Source of the DNA: Adineta steineri
Taxonomy: Eukaryota; Rotifera; Eurotatoria; Adinetida; Adinetidae
Length of the DNA stretch: 64,000 bases
Reading direction: 5' to 3'
Assembly (NCBI GenBank): GCA_905250115.1
Contig: CAJNOI010000044.1
Location: 414,745-478,744, forward strand
Shown here: one piece after another, positions 12,901 to 24,406 of the stretch
Numbering within the stretch: the stretch's first letter is position 1
How the letters are laid out: every line of letters starts with the position of its first letter
Position numbers and translations under genes: made by a program
The notes under the pieces: generated by a model
Databases searched by the model: none
Seen by the model: the letters and a program-made list of their open reading frames with translations, nothing else
Told to the model about the DNA's origin: nothing

Positions 12901-13233
12901 AGTTATAATAATAATTATCATATTGAAAGGTATTTTTTCTTCTTCTTACATTTCGCAACATATTCAGACCATTTTTTTGACCAACTTTTAAGCATTTTTG
13001 AAAATGCTTTTTCAAGTTCAGCACGTTCACCTATCATACTAACAAGATCAGTTGTTAATTTATTTCCATCGTCACAACGTTTCACAGCTCGATTAAATTT
13101 ACCAATCTATGAATCATATATATATTAGATTACATAAGAATATTTTTTTTATACATACTTCCCAAAATGAGTCAGTTTGTGGTAAATAGAGATCATTGTC
13201 AGCATTTGATTTATCACCACTCCCGGTATCCAT
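9916..13233 (-). CDS. PACSIN: Syndapin / PACSIN, F-BAR and SH3 protein
   Basis: About 13 exons encode roughly 600 residues. The start [11 protein letters not shown] is followed by DSFWEV, the typical opening of the PACSIN F-BAR domain. The F-BAR region continues through KRCDDGNKL, the AQKPWAKLY block, [11 protein letters not shown] and MNWPIFEE, ending near 11780. A linker follows with a poly-Gln stretch, an unusual Arg-rich segment ([17 protein letters not shown]), two NPF motifs (NPFDESDDD and NPFLEDDD, the type that binds EHD proteins) and an acidic Asp run coded by a GAT microsatellite. The C-terminal SH3 reads [17 protein letters not shown]...[19 protein letters not shown]...GLYPATYV. 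The protein bends membranes and couples endocytosis to actin via dynamin and N-WASP. Linker exon borders are less certain than those of the domains. Confidence 0.9.
10582..10611 (-). repeat. GAT/ATC microsatellite inside syndapin
   Basis: A run of ATC triplets on plus (GAT on minus) encodes a block of Asp residues just after an NPF motif in the syndapin linker. It is likely length-variable between alleles. Confidence 0.7.
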
Positions 13234-15393
13234 AATGGAATAATAAATAGATTTTAAATAGAAAATGAAAATTAATATGAAAAAGAAAATCTGAAATAAA
13301 AGAAATGTATGTGTCAGATAGATTATCAAAACATTATATTAAAGAAAAATCTTTATATTTAATCTCTTGATAAATGTTGTAAGCTCAAAGAAGGGTTTTT
13401 TTTATTATACTCATAAAAAACAAAAAAACATTTATAGCATGTGACATGCAATTGAAAAAGAGAGAAGAATACTTGCACAACAGAGATTCACAAGTACTAT
13501 CATTATAACTAAAACAACATATGTTATTCAATAAATGACAAGAAACAAGCAGATGTGGGTATTTTTTTCTCCATATTCTTATTTCGATAGAGTTAAATTA
13601 AAACAAGCAACTATTTCTTAGGATCTATTACGTCGCTAATAATAAAACTACGAAAGAAATAGAAGAAAAAAACGTATTTCTTATTTATTTCTAAAGTCAC
13701 ATTGTGCTATAAATACAACGTTCTTCTCGTCGGCCAGATTCAGGTCAAATGAACTGTATTACTTATATATGTGTCAGTCTTTTCTTCTTTTCTTCTTCTT
13801 CTTGCTTTCTTTCGTACTTTCAATCAAATGTCTTTCATTTTCCTTCTTTTCTCTCTTATCATTTTCCGGTTCTATATTTTCGAGAATAAAATAGAAAAAG
13901 ACAACCGATTTAAATTTATTTTCTATTATTTAATTAAACAAATTAGATTATACAAAAATAATAACAAAAACAACAACTATACTTCGTAAATCCTTGACTA
14001 TTGCAATAGCAAAATGAACGAATAAATGAGAGATAGGGAAAAAGAAAAAGAACAGATAAGAACGAACAAAATATTATACGGTCTATTGATAGTAGACGAT
14101 GATCATATCATATGCACTTGTTAACTGAACTAATGTTTAAAATATTACACTCGAGACAGGTGGTTATGATCTTCTCATCTTTTTTTTTCTTTTCAACGTC
14201 ACCCGAGCGATAAAAAATTTATTAGTTTTTAATATTTCCGAATGAAAAATTGAACAAATCTCTTCTTCATACTCTCTATTTCCTTTTTGGTATAAAATGC
14301 ATGAAAGAAGAATTAAATTGATCATTGATCTGTAACAAAAATGAAAATAATATTTGATTAAACACTACCTGAACTTTATTATTAACGCTATTTTTTTGTT
14401 ATTCTCTCCTTCTCTTTTGTCTATTCATTCAGTTTAGGTCAATCAATGCATTATCGACAACACTAATACTATCGACGCCTCGACAACAACGTAATGTTAG
14501 ACAGTATATATGTATATATACATACGAAAGAGAATATATAAATCGAAGTATGTAAACGAATGACTGCTCGAAGTTCATCTCCGTTGTTATGGTGGGAGAA
14601 GAAGAAGAAGAAGAGATGAGAGTCAACAGTCTCTTGTGGTTGGTATGTGATGTTCAGTAAATAACTATGTACGTATATTACTAAAGAGTTACGACAAAAA
14701 AGTAAATGATCTTGAACTCATACGTTCATCAAATCGATGAATACTGCCTTTCTTACTCTTTTATGTTGATAAAAGAGTTCGTACTCAATATAATACAAAA
14801 TAACAAATGCATATATATAAAGAATTTTAAAATAAGATTTTACTATGTAATTATTTTGCATAACCTTTTATAGAAGAAAGAAAGTTAATCTTACCAAAAA
14901 ATAATAGTCGCTATATCCTTTTTCTATTCATAATAAAAAAAAATGATTCACAAATGAGTATTTTGTTTCTCTAAAAAAAAAAAAGTAAAGATAATCTTAA
15001 CAATTATGCAGTTAAATAGACAAAAATGATTTAATAAGCACGAAATATTTCATGACTAACCAAACAATAATAAACAGAAAGAGAAAAAAAAGAAGGAAGA
15101 TAGAAAAAGAACGAACTCATTCATACATAATTTCATTGGTGATTAAAAAAGTTTAAAATATAATGAATTATTTTACTATTTAATTTATTCGAACGATTTA
15201 ATGACAATATCAGTTTTGTAGTTTAATTCTATAGTCTTATTTTAATTAATAAACAGATGTCACTAGTTAAACAGGTAATTATTCACTTGGTTTACTATTC
15301 TAACAAATCATAATACGAAAGTACAGCATAAACACTGTTTGTTTTTATTTTCGTATTGATAGCTAGCAACATTTAATTCAATCGTTGCAAAAT
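13234..15393. other. Long intergenic region between divergent genes
   Basis: About 2.1 kb between the syndapin start (minus) and the MPC1 start (plus). It is AT-rich with pyrimidine- and purine-rich runs (for example 13780-13810) and poly-A tracts. No frame has coding character; the 72-residue plus frame at 13771 is Phe/Leu/Asn low complexity. It should hold both promoters and any untranslated exons. Confidence 0.5.
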
Positions 15394-16095
15394 ATGGCAT
15401 CGTTAGTAAGTCGTGGGTTAGCTTCATTGAAGAGCAAAGAAACGCGTGATTATTTAATGAGGTAAAATAAAATATTTTCTATAAATTAATATATTTATTT
15501 TTCGTTCAATTTTAGCACGGTAAGATATGATAAATATAGTTTGTTATGCTTCTAATGACTTTTTATTCTATTCATATATATAGCATTTTTGGGGACCTGG
15601 TAAATCTTTTTATTATTTAATAATTAATTTAAAAAGAAAAATTTTGATTTATTTTTTAGTTGCAAATTGGGGTTTACCGTTAGCTGCTCTAGCAGATTTG
15701 AAGAAAGATCCTGAAATTATCAGTCCAAAAATGACAGTTGGTAAGGAATAAATGCACAGTTTACTTTCATTTTGTTTATCGGATATTATATTTGTAGCCT
15801 TATGTTTTTATTCAATGTTATTCATGCGCTTTGCTCTTCAAGTTAAACCAAAAAATCGACTTTTATTTGCCTGCCATTTAGCAAATGAAGCTGCACAATT
15901 GACACAATTGGCAAGATACATTAATCACAAGTATAAATTACTTCTTCTTTATCTATTTTATCTATTTTTATTTTATTTTTAAGGTATGGTGGACCACAAC
16001 CAATGAAACAATATCAAGTTCCATCAAAATCCAATGCAACGACAGCACCACCACCACCACCACCACCATCCGCTCAGCCTGCACGTTCAGCATAA
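15394..16095 (+). CDS. MPC1: Mitochondrial pyruvate carrier subunit 1
   Basis: Six exons: 15394-15461, 15516-15519, 15584-15599, 15660-15740, 15798-15930 and 15984-16095. The product is about 138 residues, imports pyruvate across the inner mitochondrial membrane and pairs with MPC2. It matches human MPC1 through [50 protein letters not shown] and the block [18 protein letters not shown]. The Ser-Thr of MSTHFWGP is completed by a 4-nt exon (CACG, flanked by AG and GTAAG), and HFWGP is coded by a 16-nt exon; both are needed to keep frame and family sequence. The C-terminus adds a Pro run (about eight residues) absent from the human protein. An ATTAAA poly-A signal lies near 16186. Confidence 0.95.
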
Positions 16096-17655
16096 TCCGT
16101 AGACAATAAATTCCTAGCTATAGTAGTCATCTCACGTGTCTCTCTCTATTTATTTTTCTTCAATTTTATTTTTCCACAGTAGACTATTAAAGATTCTTCT
16201 ATTTAATTAAATAACTGACAATGGTGTGTTTATAAAACTTGATCTTATGATTACTGAAATGTGATAATCAGGAGAAAATGCAATTTATTTGAACAAAATA
16301 GTGAATTTTCAGACGTTTTAGAGCGAAAATATCCTATGATTTATCGGTGTTTCCTTTGTTTTTATTAAAGATTAGAATAACATGTCATTCTACGAAATAA
16401 TTGATACTACTGTCAATTTATATTAACTTCATTCATATGAAAAAATAATATGTACGTGAAGAACTAGACTTTGATAAATAATGGAGCCTCAGAATTATAA
16501 TTATAGATAGTTTTCTTATAATGAAAAAGTGATTATAAATTAATTATCTCAACTATCAGATTGAATGTATTGTTTTCGTTTGTTATTTAGTATCTCATTA
16601 TCGATAGGCATTTCTCGATCATTAAACCTGTGAAATTAAGATTGTTTAGTCTACTTTTATAATCTAATTTGCAATCGAATAATTTCATTCGATAAGCTTT
16701 ATAGATATCGATTATAGCGTTCTGTTGTACTCTAATTAAATCTAAAAACCATATGTTTCGTTTCATTTAAGATACACTCACATATAAGCGATAAATCAGT
16801 TGTATATTGCAGAAGGACATATATCCTATAGCTGATAATACAATTGGACTTGTAGATAGATAGTCTCATGTTTTCTCATGATGATTTTGGTATAAACCAG
16901 ATTATTTCAAAAGCTTTCCCATAGAGTTCAAATTGGAATTTTCTTTCTTTTTCTTTCTGACAATCGAACAATATACTTATATTTGAATTTTATAAATCGA
17001 ATTATTCACAAGACCGCGTTGTCATATGTGATTACTAATACAATGACAATATCATTCATAGATAATTATGCAATTTTTACTTATTTAATTTCTGGTTATA
17101 TCAAACTATGCTATTGCGCCTACTTCATTATCAAATATTAGTAGATCTCATATTTCTATTTAGTCTACATGATTGTTATATTTCTTCCGCCTTTTTATTT
17201 ATTGAGTATGCCGAGATTGTGTATGAAATTTTTTGCAAAACGTGTAATTTCTATCGCTTGTATTTTACATAGCGAGAAATATTATTTATTCTATTAATAT
17301 TTCAAATGCGATATCAGTTTCATCTTTAATCAACGTTCTCTACTAGTGAATATCTACTAAAATAATTTTATTTAACATTTTCTGTAACAAAAAAAAAGAA
17401 TAATTGAAATTTCATTCTCAGTGATATGCTTGTTTGATGTTACTGGTAATGACTTATAACTAGTATTATTTTGTGCAATAACAAGCAAATTGATAGCTTA
17501 GAAGTCTGAAAGCAAGATAAAAGAAATGCATTGAGTTCTATATAACGACTCGTTTGTTACTTCAAATACAAGAAAAACATTTGATTTATGTACAACAGTT
17601 TCTTTATTAATCAAGATTCAGTTTTTAAAAAACAAAAAAAAATTATATGCATATA
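16096..17655. other. Intergenic region between convergent genes
   Basis: MPC1 (plus) and MLF (minus) converge here. After the MPC1 poly-A signal the sequence is AT-rich with no coding frame, RNA gene or repeat that I can support. Confidence 0.5.
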
Positions 17656-18398
17656 TTAATCTCTGCGTTGTTGTCTACGAGTATCATCTGGACGTGTTTG
17701 TTCAATAGCTAAATGTCTTGGTCCTTGAGATTGTGATCGAAGACGTCCATTTGATGGTGGTGTCATTAATAAATTATTTGTATATGAAGTAAAACGATTT
17801 CCATTAGAATTTTTCAAACCATATCGTTCAGCTCGAGTAAACCATTCACGTTCAAATTCATTTTCATCATCAATATGTTCAAATTCACGATTTTCCACTA
17901 ATTGTCCAGTTGATGGATTTCGTTCTTTTATGATTCGATGACCACGTTCACCAAGTCGATGTGCAATCTCCATTTTTTCTAAATTTCGTCCTGTATCACG
18001 AACGGCTTTACGTGTTCGTTCAAGACCTGAAATATTAAAAATTTTATTAACTTACAAACATATCAAATTTATTCTTTACCATCAGGTCCACGTATTTGTT
18101 CTGAAGCTGCTTGAATAATTCTTGGTTGTCCTGCATTTCGATTATCCATACTCATAATTGTTGATGAACTGAATGAAACACCATGAGCATTTCGACCACT
18201 TAAATCATTACTATACATTCGTGGTTCTATTTGATTTATCATATTTTGCATTAATCCAAATGAATTATCAGAAAGTGCCAAATCTTGATCATCATTTCGT
18301 TGACGTTGAGTTAATTGACGATTATGATTATCATATCGTGATGGTAGATCAATACCCGAAAAAAATGGATCGTTGTGAAATATTGAAAAAAGACTCAT
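17656..18398 (-). CDS. MLF: Myeloid leukemia factor family protein
   Basis: Two exons (18080-18398 and 17656-18026) joined across a 53-nt intron give about 229 residues. The N-terminal NDPFFSGI is the MLF signature (human DDPFFSES). It continues with FGLMQNMINQIEP, GVSFSSSTIMSM, QPRIIQAASEQIRGPDG, LERTRKAVRDTGRNLEKM and IAHRLGERGHRI, matching the MLF1-adaptor domain in order, including the segment that can carry a 14-3-3 site in mammals. The C-terminus is Arg-rich and disordered. MLF proteins shuttle between nucleus and cytoplasm and act with chaperones and transcription regulators. Splicing gives Gly-Leu-Glu-Arg across the junction, matching the family. The call is secure. Confidence 0.93.
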
Positions 18399-19850
18399 CT
18401 TGTTTTATTATGTAAAATGAAATAAAAGTTTTACGCGTTTAATATATATATATATAGTAGAAATAAAACGAACTTTCGAGAGTGTTGTCGAAATAGAAAG
18501 AAAAAAATGATGAAAGACGCTTATCAATAAGAGTCAGACAGAATTTTTTTTCGGTTCTTCAAATTGACAATAAGAAAAAACATATTCAATTCTTTTTCTC
18601 GATCTTCAATAATGGTAAATGCAAATGCACATGAGCGATAAAAAAAGTGGATGAAAAAATAAAATGAATACATGATGCTTTTTATATTTGAGTAGTACAA
18701 ATCATTATCCTTGTATTAACGAAAGAAAAACAAAATTAGATAAATATTTATTCATGACGATATGTAAATGCATGTATTTCCTTTTTGTTCATATTAATAA
18801 TCGATACATTGTGTTAAATAAATGGATTATACACTAAGAAACGAGTAAAAATCAATTTCTTGTCACAAATGTTATCAAGATTTGGAATATCTTTTTTTTT
18901 ATCAACTTCACGATCAGATCACGCATCTCTGATTGCTTGGTATATATATATCAGTTTTGCTTGTTCATGTCAATTGGATTCTCTTTTGAATAGAATTCAT
19001 TATACTTTAATATTTAAATATTATTTTTTTCGATAAAGTAAAAACTGAAATTAGAATTCTTTTTAGTTTGGTATTTTCTGACGCTCTTGCAGCTATATTA
19101 CTGCAAAACCGCATGATAAAATACTTTTTGATATTTATGAAAACTAGTAATTATCGAATAGATAGATTTATTCAGTTTAAAAGTACAATTTAATAATCTA
19201 GACGAATGAAAAAAAACCTTTGCTTTGTATTGACGAGATGCTATTATGAGAAAAATTATTTCAATACATTAAACTAATTGTTCTATTCATAACTGTTTCA
19301 GTAAATAATTAGATGTATAGAAAAACCCTTTCTTTGAAATTATGTATTACTCGTTGGAATAATATTTCCGCTTGCAAATTTTATCTTTTCTTCATAATTT
19401 AAATTATATTAATTGAATTTGATACTTAAAATCAGTTTGAATTCATCCTCAACTTTCTAACTTATTTACTGCTTAGAAAACAAACGTTCTGGTTATTTAT
19501 TAACAACTAATTTTTTATTTCACTCAACAAAAGAATAAGGACTAATCATTTATATGATGGAGATTATATTCATGTAAGAAGACGTGATTTATACTTCTCT
19601 TTTATCATCAATGTACTTTTTATTCCGATAAACACCATCACAATTACAAAATAACATCACTTACGACACAGATGAATGCACAAATAAAAATCATCGTATT
19701 TCGTTTTATTTTTCTCTGCTTAGTCACTTGCCCACTACTTCTTAATCGATTTATGAGTGACTGTATCGACATCATATATAAGTATCGGTTTTAATCGTAA
19801 ATGTCACCGCACCTTCAACTATTATCGGACGTATATCAACAGCAGATTAG
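18399..19850. other. Intergenic region between divergent genes
   Basis: It lies between the MLF start and the first coiled-coil micro-gene. It is AT-rich, with a TA-repeat near 18441-18456 upstream of MLF. No coding frame or RNA gene was seen before the TATA box at 19775. Confidence 0.5.
19775..19782 (+). promoter_or_regulatory. TATA box of coiled-coil micro-gene 1
   Basis: TATATAAG sits about 70 nt upstream of the ATG at 19851, a plausible core promoter given a short untranslated leader. The second micro-gene has a comparable element. Confidence 0.5.
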
Positions 19851-20183
19851 ATGAATACACTACACTTATCTTCAAACGATTTATCAAATACTACTAATAG
19901 TGAAAACTCAATGCTCGACGAAGATATGAATATTACTACAAGTGAAACTGATATATATCGAATGTTATTAAAAAATTCTTGTACATTATCAAATGATTTA
20001 TTAGAACTTCAACAAATTGAATATGAACAATGTATAATACTTGCAGAAATCGATCGTATTGATGTAGAAAAGCAACGATTAAAATACTTATTAAATCTAC
20101 TACAATCAACAAAATCAAATGGCAGAAAAAAAAGCCAAAAACATCAAGTTAAACGTATTAATTCGAACCCAAAATCTGATTAG
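19851..20183 (+). CDS. Small coiled-coil protein, tandem copy 1
   Basis: A single exon of 110 residues. The N-terminal 45 residues are polar and Ser/Asn/Thr-rich. A predicted coiled coil spans about 48-88, and the C-terminus is basic (SNGRKKSQKHQVKR). The core QQIEYEQCIILAEI...DVEKQRLKYLLNLLQS matches the core of the gene starting at 21007 position for position: a shared IE-x-EQ, then V-x-K-x-RL-x-x-LL-x-x-LQS. The two genes look like tandem paralogues. I recognise no named family; the heptad pattern suggests dimerisation. A TATA box about 70 nt upstream and the absence of introns support a short, TATA-driven gene. Confidence 0.7.
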   Translation: MNTLHLSSNDLSNTTNSENSMLDEDMNITTSETDIYRMLLKNSCTLSNDLLELQQIEYEQCIILAEIDRIDVEKQRLKYLLNLLQSTKSNGRKKSQKHQVKRINSNPKSD

Positions 20184-21006
20184 AAAAATTGAAGTAATAT
20201 ACTAAACTAAATTCATGTTATTTTTTTGTACAAAAATTGTTTTTTGAATAAAACTAAAGATTCACATATTCGTAATTCATAGATAAAGTTCGAAACAACA
20301 ATAATGTCATCTATTTCGATGATATATCATATTTTTATTATTAATACGATTGTGCTTTCATTTAAAAAAAGAAACAACTATTAATCATCAATAGTAATTT
20401 AGTCTTATAGATGATACTTGAGAATATGTAATATATATATAACTCCGTTCTATTATCCAGGTGGTTTTAGCTTGATGTCATGATTTGATTTTGATAGAGT
20501 ATGTCCTTCTCAATCAATCTCAATGCTATAATACACATGAGATACGATCATCAATACACCATATTAAGGTAAGTATGATTGTAAAATAATGTTGTTTATG
20601 TTATAATGTTAAACAGAATTCTATCAGTAATAAAGGTCGAAACTACTCATTTATTTACCTTGAGTTTTGCACTAATAGTGTCTATTTTATTAGAATCATC
20701 AGTACAAAAAACAAATAATGTCACCAGTTTATTTAACAGGTCGAATTGAAAAACATAATTAGTAATATTCGTTCGTTTTTTCATAGTCATCAACAAGTGC
20801 ATTTTGACATAAACTGATTATATCTTCCAGTTTTCTCCTATATCATTCTCTCCACGTGCGTGTGCACCTACATATATAAATTAAAAATCACCTATTTCAT
20901 ACAGTCGATACGCAGTAATAAACACAATATCATTCTTTTTCTTCTTCATATAATACACTCAGATCAATATTAGTCTAATACGCGTACATAATTTAACAAA
21001 CAATAC
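20184..21006. other. Spacer between tandem coiled-coil micro-genes
   Basis: About 820 bases. An AATAAA lies shortly after the first stop (near 20248). No other coding signal was seen. The distal end holds the promoter of copy 2, with a CACGTG E-box-like palindrome near 20853 and a TATA box at 20873. Confidence 0.5.
20873..20880 (+). promoter_or_regulatory. TATA box of coiled-coil micro-gene 2
   Basis: TATATAAA about 127 nt before the ATG at 21007, preceded by CACGTG near 20853. Confidence 0.5.
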
Positions 21007-21219
21007 ATGTCGATGTCTATTAAAGATCAAAACAATAAATATCAACAGATAATTGGTAAAGATGGCGACAAAGCATCCGAAATAAAAAAAATCGAATGTG
21101 AACAACGTTTAATTGTAGAACGAATGCTTCGTTTAGAAGTACAAAAAGAACGTTTACAAAATTTATTAGATGTTCTACAATCTTTAGATTCTGATCAAGA
21201 CGATGATGAAAGTAATTAA
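21007..21219 (+). CDS. Small coiled-coil protein, tandem copy 2
   Basis: A single exon of 70 residues: a short polar N-terminus, a coiled coil over about residues 25-60, and an acidic tail (SDQDDDESN). The core IKKIECEQRLIVERM...EVQKERLQNLLDVLQS aligns without gaps to the core of the copy at 19851. The tails differ in charge: basic in copy 1, acidic in copy 2. This would suit a heterodimer, but that is inference. No known family is recognised. The downstream neighbour is a convergent minus-strand small gene whose stop is only about 170 nt away. Confidence 0.7.
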   Translation: MSMSIKDQNNKYQQIIGKDGDKASEIKKIECEQRLIVERMLRLEVQKERLQNLLDVLQSLDSDQDDDESN

Positions 21220-21389
21220 TCCATATTTATTTATTTTTTATTAACTTTTATCAATACTTTTTTTTGTATATAAATATGTATCTATGAATTATAATAAACA
21301 TGATTCTTCTAAAAAACAATTGTTTAGTTTAATAGATTATTTATTTAAGAAGTATAAATATATTTAACTAAAAAAATACAATACAAAAT

Positions 21390-21678
21390 TTATAACTCCC
21401 AAATTTGAAATGAAGATTGTGTTGATGAATAAATTAAACGTTGAAGATCAGGAACAATAATTTTTTTCATTTTTTTTCTATTTGGTGTCGATGAGTCAAC
21501 AGGACAAGGTGTATGTTTTGATAAAGACCATCGAATATGAGCCGGTCGTGGTGTAGAACATAAATTTGTATTAACTTTTCTTGGTGTTGATGTTGATTGA
21601 GGTTCAAATATAGTAGAACTAAAATAAAAAATAATTCTATATATAACTTTTATAAATAAACATGATAACTTACTTCAT
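21390..21678 (-). CDS. Small Ser/Thr/Pro-rich orphan protein (2 exons)
   Basis: Exon 1 contributes only five coding bases (ATGAA, 21674-21678), followed by a GTAAGT donor. Exon 2 (21390-21618) follows an AG acceptor after a T-rich tract. The joined frame gives about 77 residues: a polar N-terminus (FEPQSTSTPRKV), a segment TPRPAHIRWSL, a basic NRKKMKK, then IIVPDLQRLIYSS and the end FQIWEL. There is no signal peptide or membrane segment. Strong splice sites and a clean frame to the stop support a real gene, but I do not recognise the family. The short conserved-looking motifs in a disordered chain suggest a peptide-docking protein; this is only an impression. Confidence 0.55.
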
Positions 21679-22543
21679 GATAAGTATATTTTAGTCGTTG
21701 AAATAGAAATGATAACAATTGATTGCTGTTTCGACATAAAATCAATATTAAATATTCCCAACTCTCAATCAATAATACAAACCAATAATAATTTACATGA
21801 TGTGATCAAATACATTAATTGATGTAATTCTTTTTTGTTATATAAGCTTATTGACTGATTACAGAAAGAACAATATTTGATTCTTTGATTAATTAATGAA
21901 CTTATCTACATCAATGAGTTGAGATATGAAAAAGTAATATTCATTGTAAAAATAGAACAATATTGTAATGGATCAAAATATTATAAATAGAAGTTATACA
22001 TATCTCTGTTTATTGTATACTATGAATATTAGAAAGAAAATCATAAAACGAGTCATACAGTATAGAATGACAGTGACTAGTTTCATATAAAATGTTTTCG
22101 ACTTGTTTTTGTTTATGTCTAGAGGATATACTAATGTATAATAACATATCTCGTGAGAGAAAAAGAAAATCGTAATAGACAAATTTCGGCAATATTGATA
22201 GAATACATGTTATAATCGAGTAAAAAATTCGGAGATGAATAGTTTTAATCTATATTAAACTATGACTTTTTCGTATCTTCTGTTTTTATTATCGTAGTGC
22301 CTATATTATAAGTATAGTTTTATGTGTATTCAAAAATAACCAAATATAATATGATAAAAAAAAAATACTTGAGATTATTTTGCTAAACGTTCATAAAAAA
22401 AACAAAATGAACAATTAATTCATCGAAAAAAAAAGAAAACTTTATTTTTATTTTGTTCTCGTTTTTGATATATTGATTAATTTCATATTTTTTTATTTCA
22501 TTATACCCGTCATGTATAACATTCATTTTATCTCAAAACACAT
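21679..22543. other. Intergenic region
   Basis: AT-rich spacer between minus-strand genes. Short overlapping minus frames near 21994-22192 are low-complexity and not supported. The distal part includes the 3' untranslated region of the filamin-repeat gene. Confidence 0.5.
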
Positions 22544-24048
22544 TTACCAAGCACAAGAAACATTTATATACAAAATTTGTTCATCCGGTGTAAAATCAAC
22601 ACGTATATTATTCTCATTTTGTGTATCATAGAATTCTTTAACATTAACATTTGATTTAATATGTCCTTGTCCATCAGTAATTGTAACACGATAATTATTT
22701 TCATCATCATTGGCTGATGTTTGAATATCTGTTGATGATGATGATAAAGATGATTTCGATGATATATCATCATTTGAACTATAACCACTTTCATATGTGG
22801 AATTTTTTTCATTTAAATTTGTTGTTAAACAATCTTTTAACGCAAAATAAAAATGCGTGGGTTGATTTAATGTTAAACATTGATTATTCATAGCTGGACC
22901 ATTTAATAATATATCTTTTTCTTGTATAACATAACAACAAAATGGATTATGTTCAGCAACAATACCAGCATAATCAATTGATATTAAATATTTACCTAAT
23001 GTAACAGGTATAAATGAACAAACATAAGATGATCGATGACGGCGACGTATTGATACAGTCGGAGAAATATTATCATCCGTTAATATATCAACACAAAGTA
23101 AATTATTGGAATCATCAAATGGATTGTCAATAAAGACCTTTGAATAGAAAATAAACATTATATGTCTATAATAATCTCAAAATAAACAACATTTTTTGAT
23201 CTTCAACATAGATATTTTATTACTGCATAGACTCGAAAAAATAAAATTCTATTAATCTTACTTGAAATTCAACCGTTCGATGAAGCATAATTTGATTTGG
23301 TAAACCAACAACTCGTATACGTGGTTTATCACGTAATGTTAAACCTTTTTCTACACGTGAATTAAATGGTGAATTCGGTATATCTTTATCATTTTCAAGT
23401 ATATGTATAGGACATTTGCCTTCTTTTGATGGTGTGAAACGTACAGTTGCCATTTGTTGTTCATAATCAATTTCAGCTTGATATGATGGTTCTAAACGAA
23501 AATGTATATTATGATTTGCTGTTTGATTAAGATCAACATAAAATTCTGTTGGTACACCAGCAATTGCATGTTTAATACCCGGTCCAAATGGTTTTAATTT
23601 TGATAAATGATTTAATTCATCATGTATAACATCAATTGATAATTGACGATGAATTTTATTATTAAATAATATTATTAAATGATGTTCACCAATTGACATT
23701 GGTTGATAAGTTAATTCAAGTAAATCAGGTGATAATAAACGACGTTGAACAACTATTGTATGACCATGTGGATCAAGTATTGAAAGAGAAAACGAATCAA
23801 CTGTTGGACTATAATGAGAATTTATTGGTGATTTCAATCGAAGACGAAAACGTGCAATTGAATTAACAATAATTTTTGTTGAACATCCATCACCTTCTAA
23901 TTCATAATGAGGTATGTCTATTCATATAAAATATAATATATTTATTTATTAACAGTAAGATATTTTCTTATTTCTTCTTCTAAATTTTATTTTTCTTACT
24001 TGATCGTAACAAAGAAAGCATTTGTGAACGATATGGTAGATATGTCAT
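22544..24048 (-). CDS. Filamin-type repeat protein
   Basis: Three exons (24000-24048, 23262-23917, 22544-23137) give about 430 residues, beginning MTYLPYRSQM. The chain is built from filamin/ABP280 immunoglobulin-like repeats. One unit holds FGPGIKHAIAGVPTEFYVDL, VRFTPSKEGKCPIHI and IPNSPF, the classic filamin unit end. A second holds VFIDNPFDD, CSFIPVTLGKYLISIDYAG and NPFCCYV. A third, more divergent unit has GPAMNNQCLTLNQPTHFYFAL, a Ser-rich insertion and VDFTPDEQILYINVSC. No actin-binding CH domains are seen, so it is not a full filamin; it may be an adaptor or a fragment of a larger family such as TRIM45/71-like proteins. No splice acceptor precedes the ATG, arguing that it is separate from the upstream filamin-like gene. 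Confidence 0.75.
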
Positions 24049-24406
24049 TATGAAAATTGTGCGTTTACATCACATCAGTTAAAGAAGAAAATGATATAGA
24101 ACTGAAATTCTATAATATATATACACGCATGGCGTTGTTATTTTTTCTCTTTCTTGATAACGTTTGAATAAAGCTTATTAAAGACCATTTGGTTATAGGA
24201 TAAATGTATTTTTCCTCTATACTACTACCATTACTAATTCTTACTATAGAGAACAAAAATGCAAATTTGAAAATATCCTAATAGTCAAGTCAAGTATTTT
24301 AGAGACTGAATAATCAGATCTCAAGTATCTGTGAGAAATAGAAAAGTAAAAAATGTTGATTTTGATAATATCTCATAGTATTTTCATATATAATAGCGAT
24401 TTATTC

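Noticed and set aside
13771-13989. 72-residue plus frame in the syndapin-MPC1 spacer
   Set aside because: Built from TTC/CTT runs and Asn/Lys repeats, i.e. translated low-complexity DNA.
21994-22192. Overlapping minus frames with membrane-like sequence
   Set aside because: Two frames overlap in different phases and are Ile/Tyr/Phe-rich; no supporting signals.
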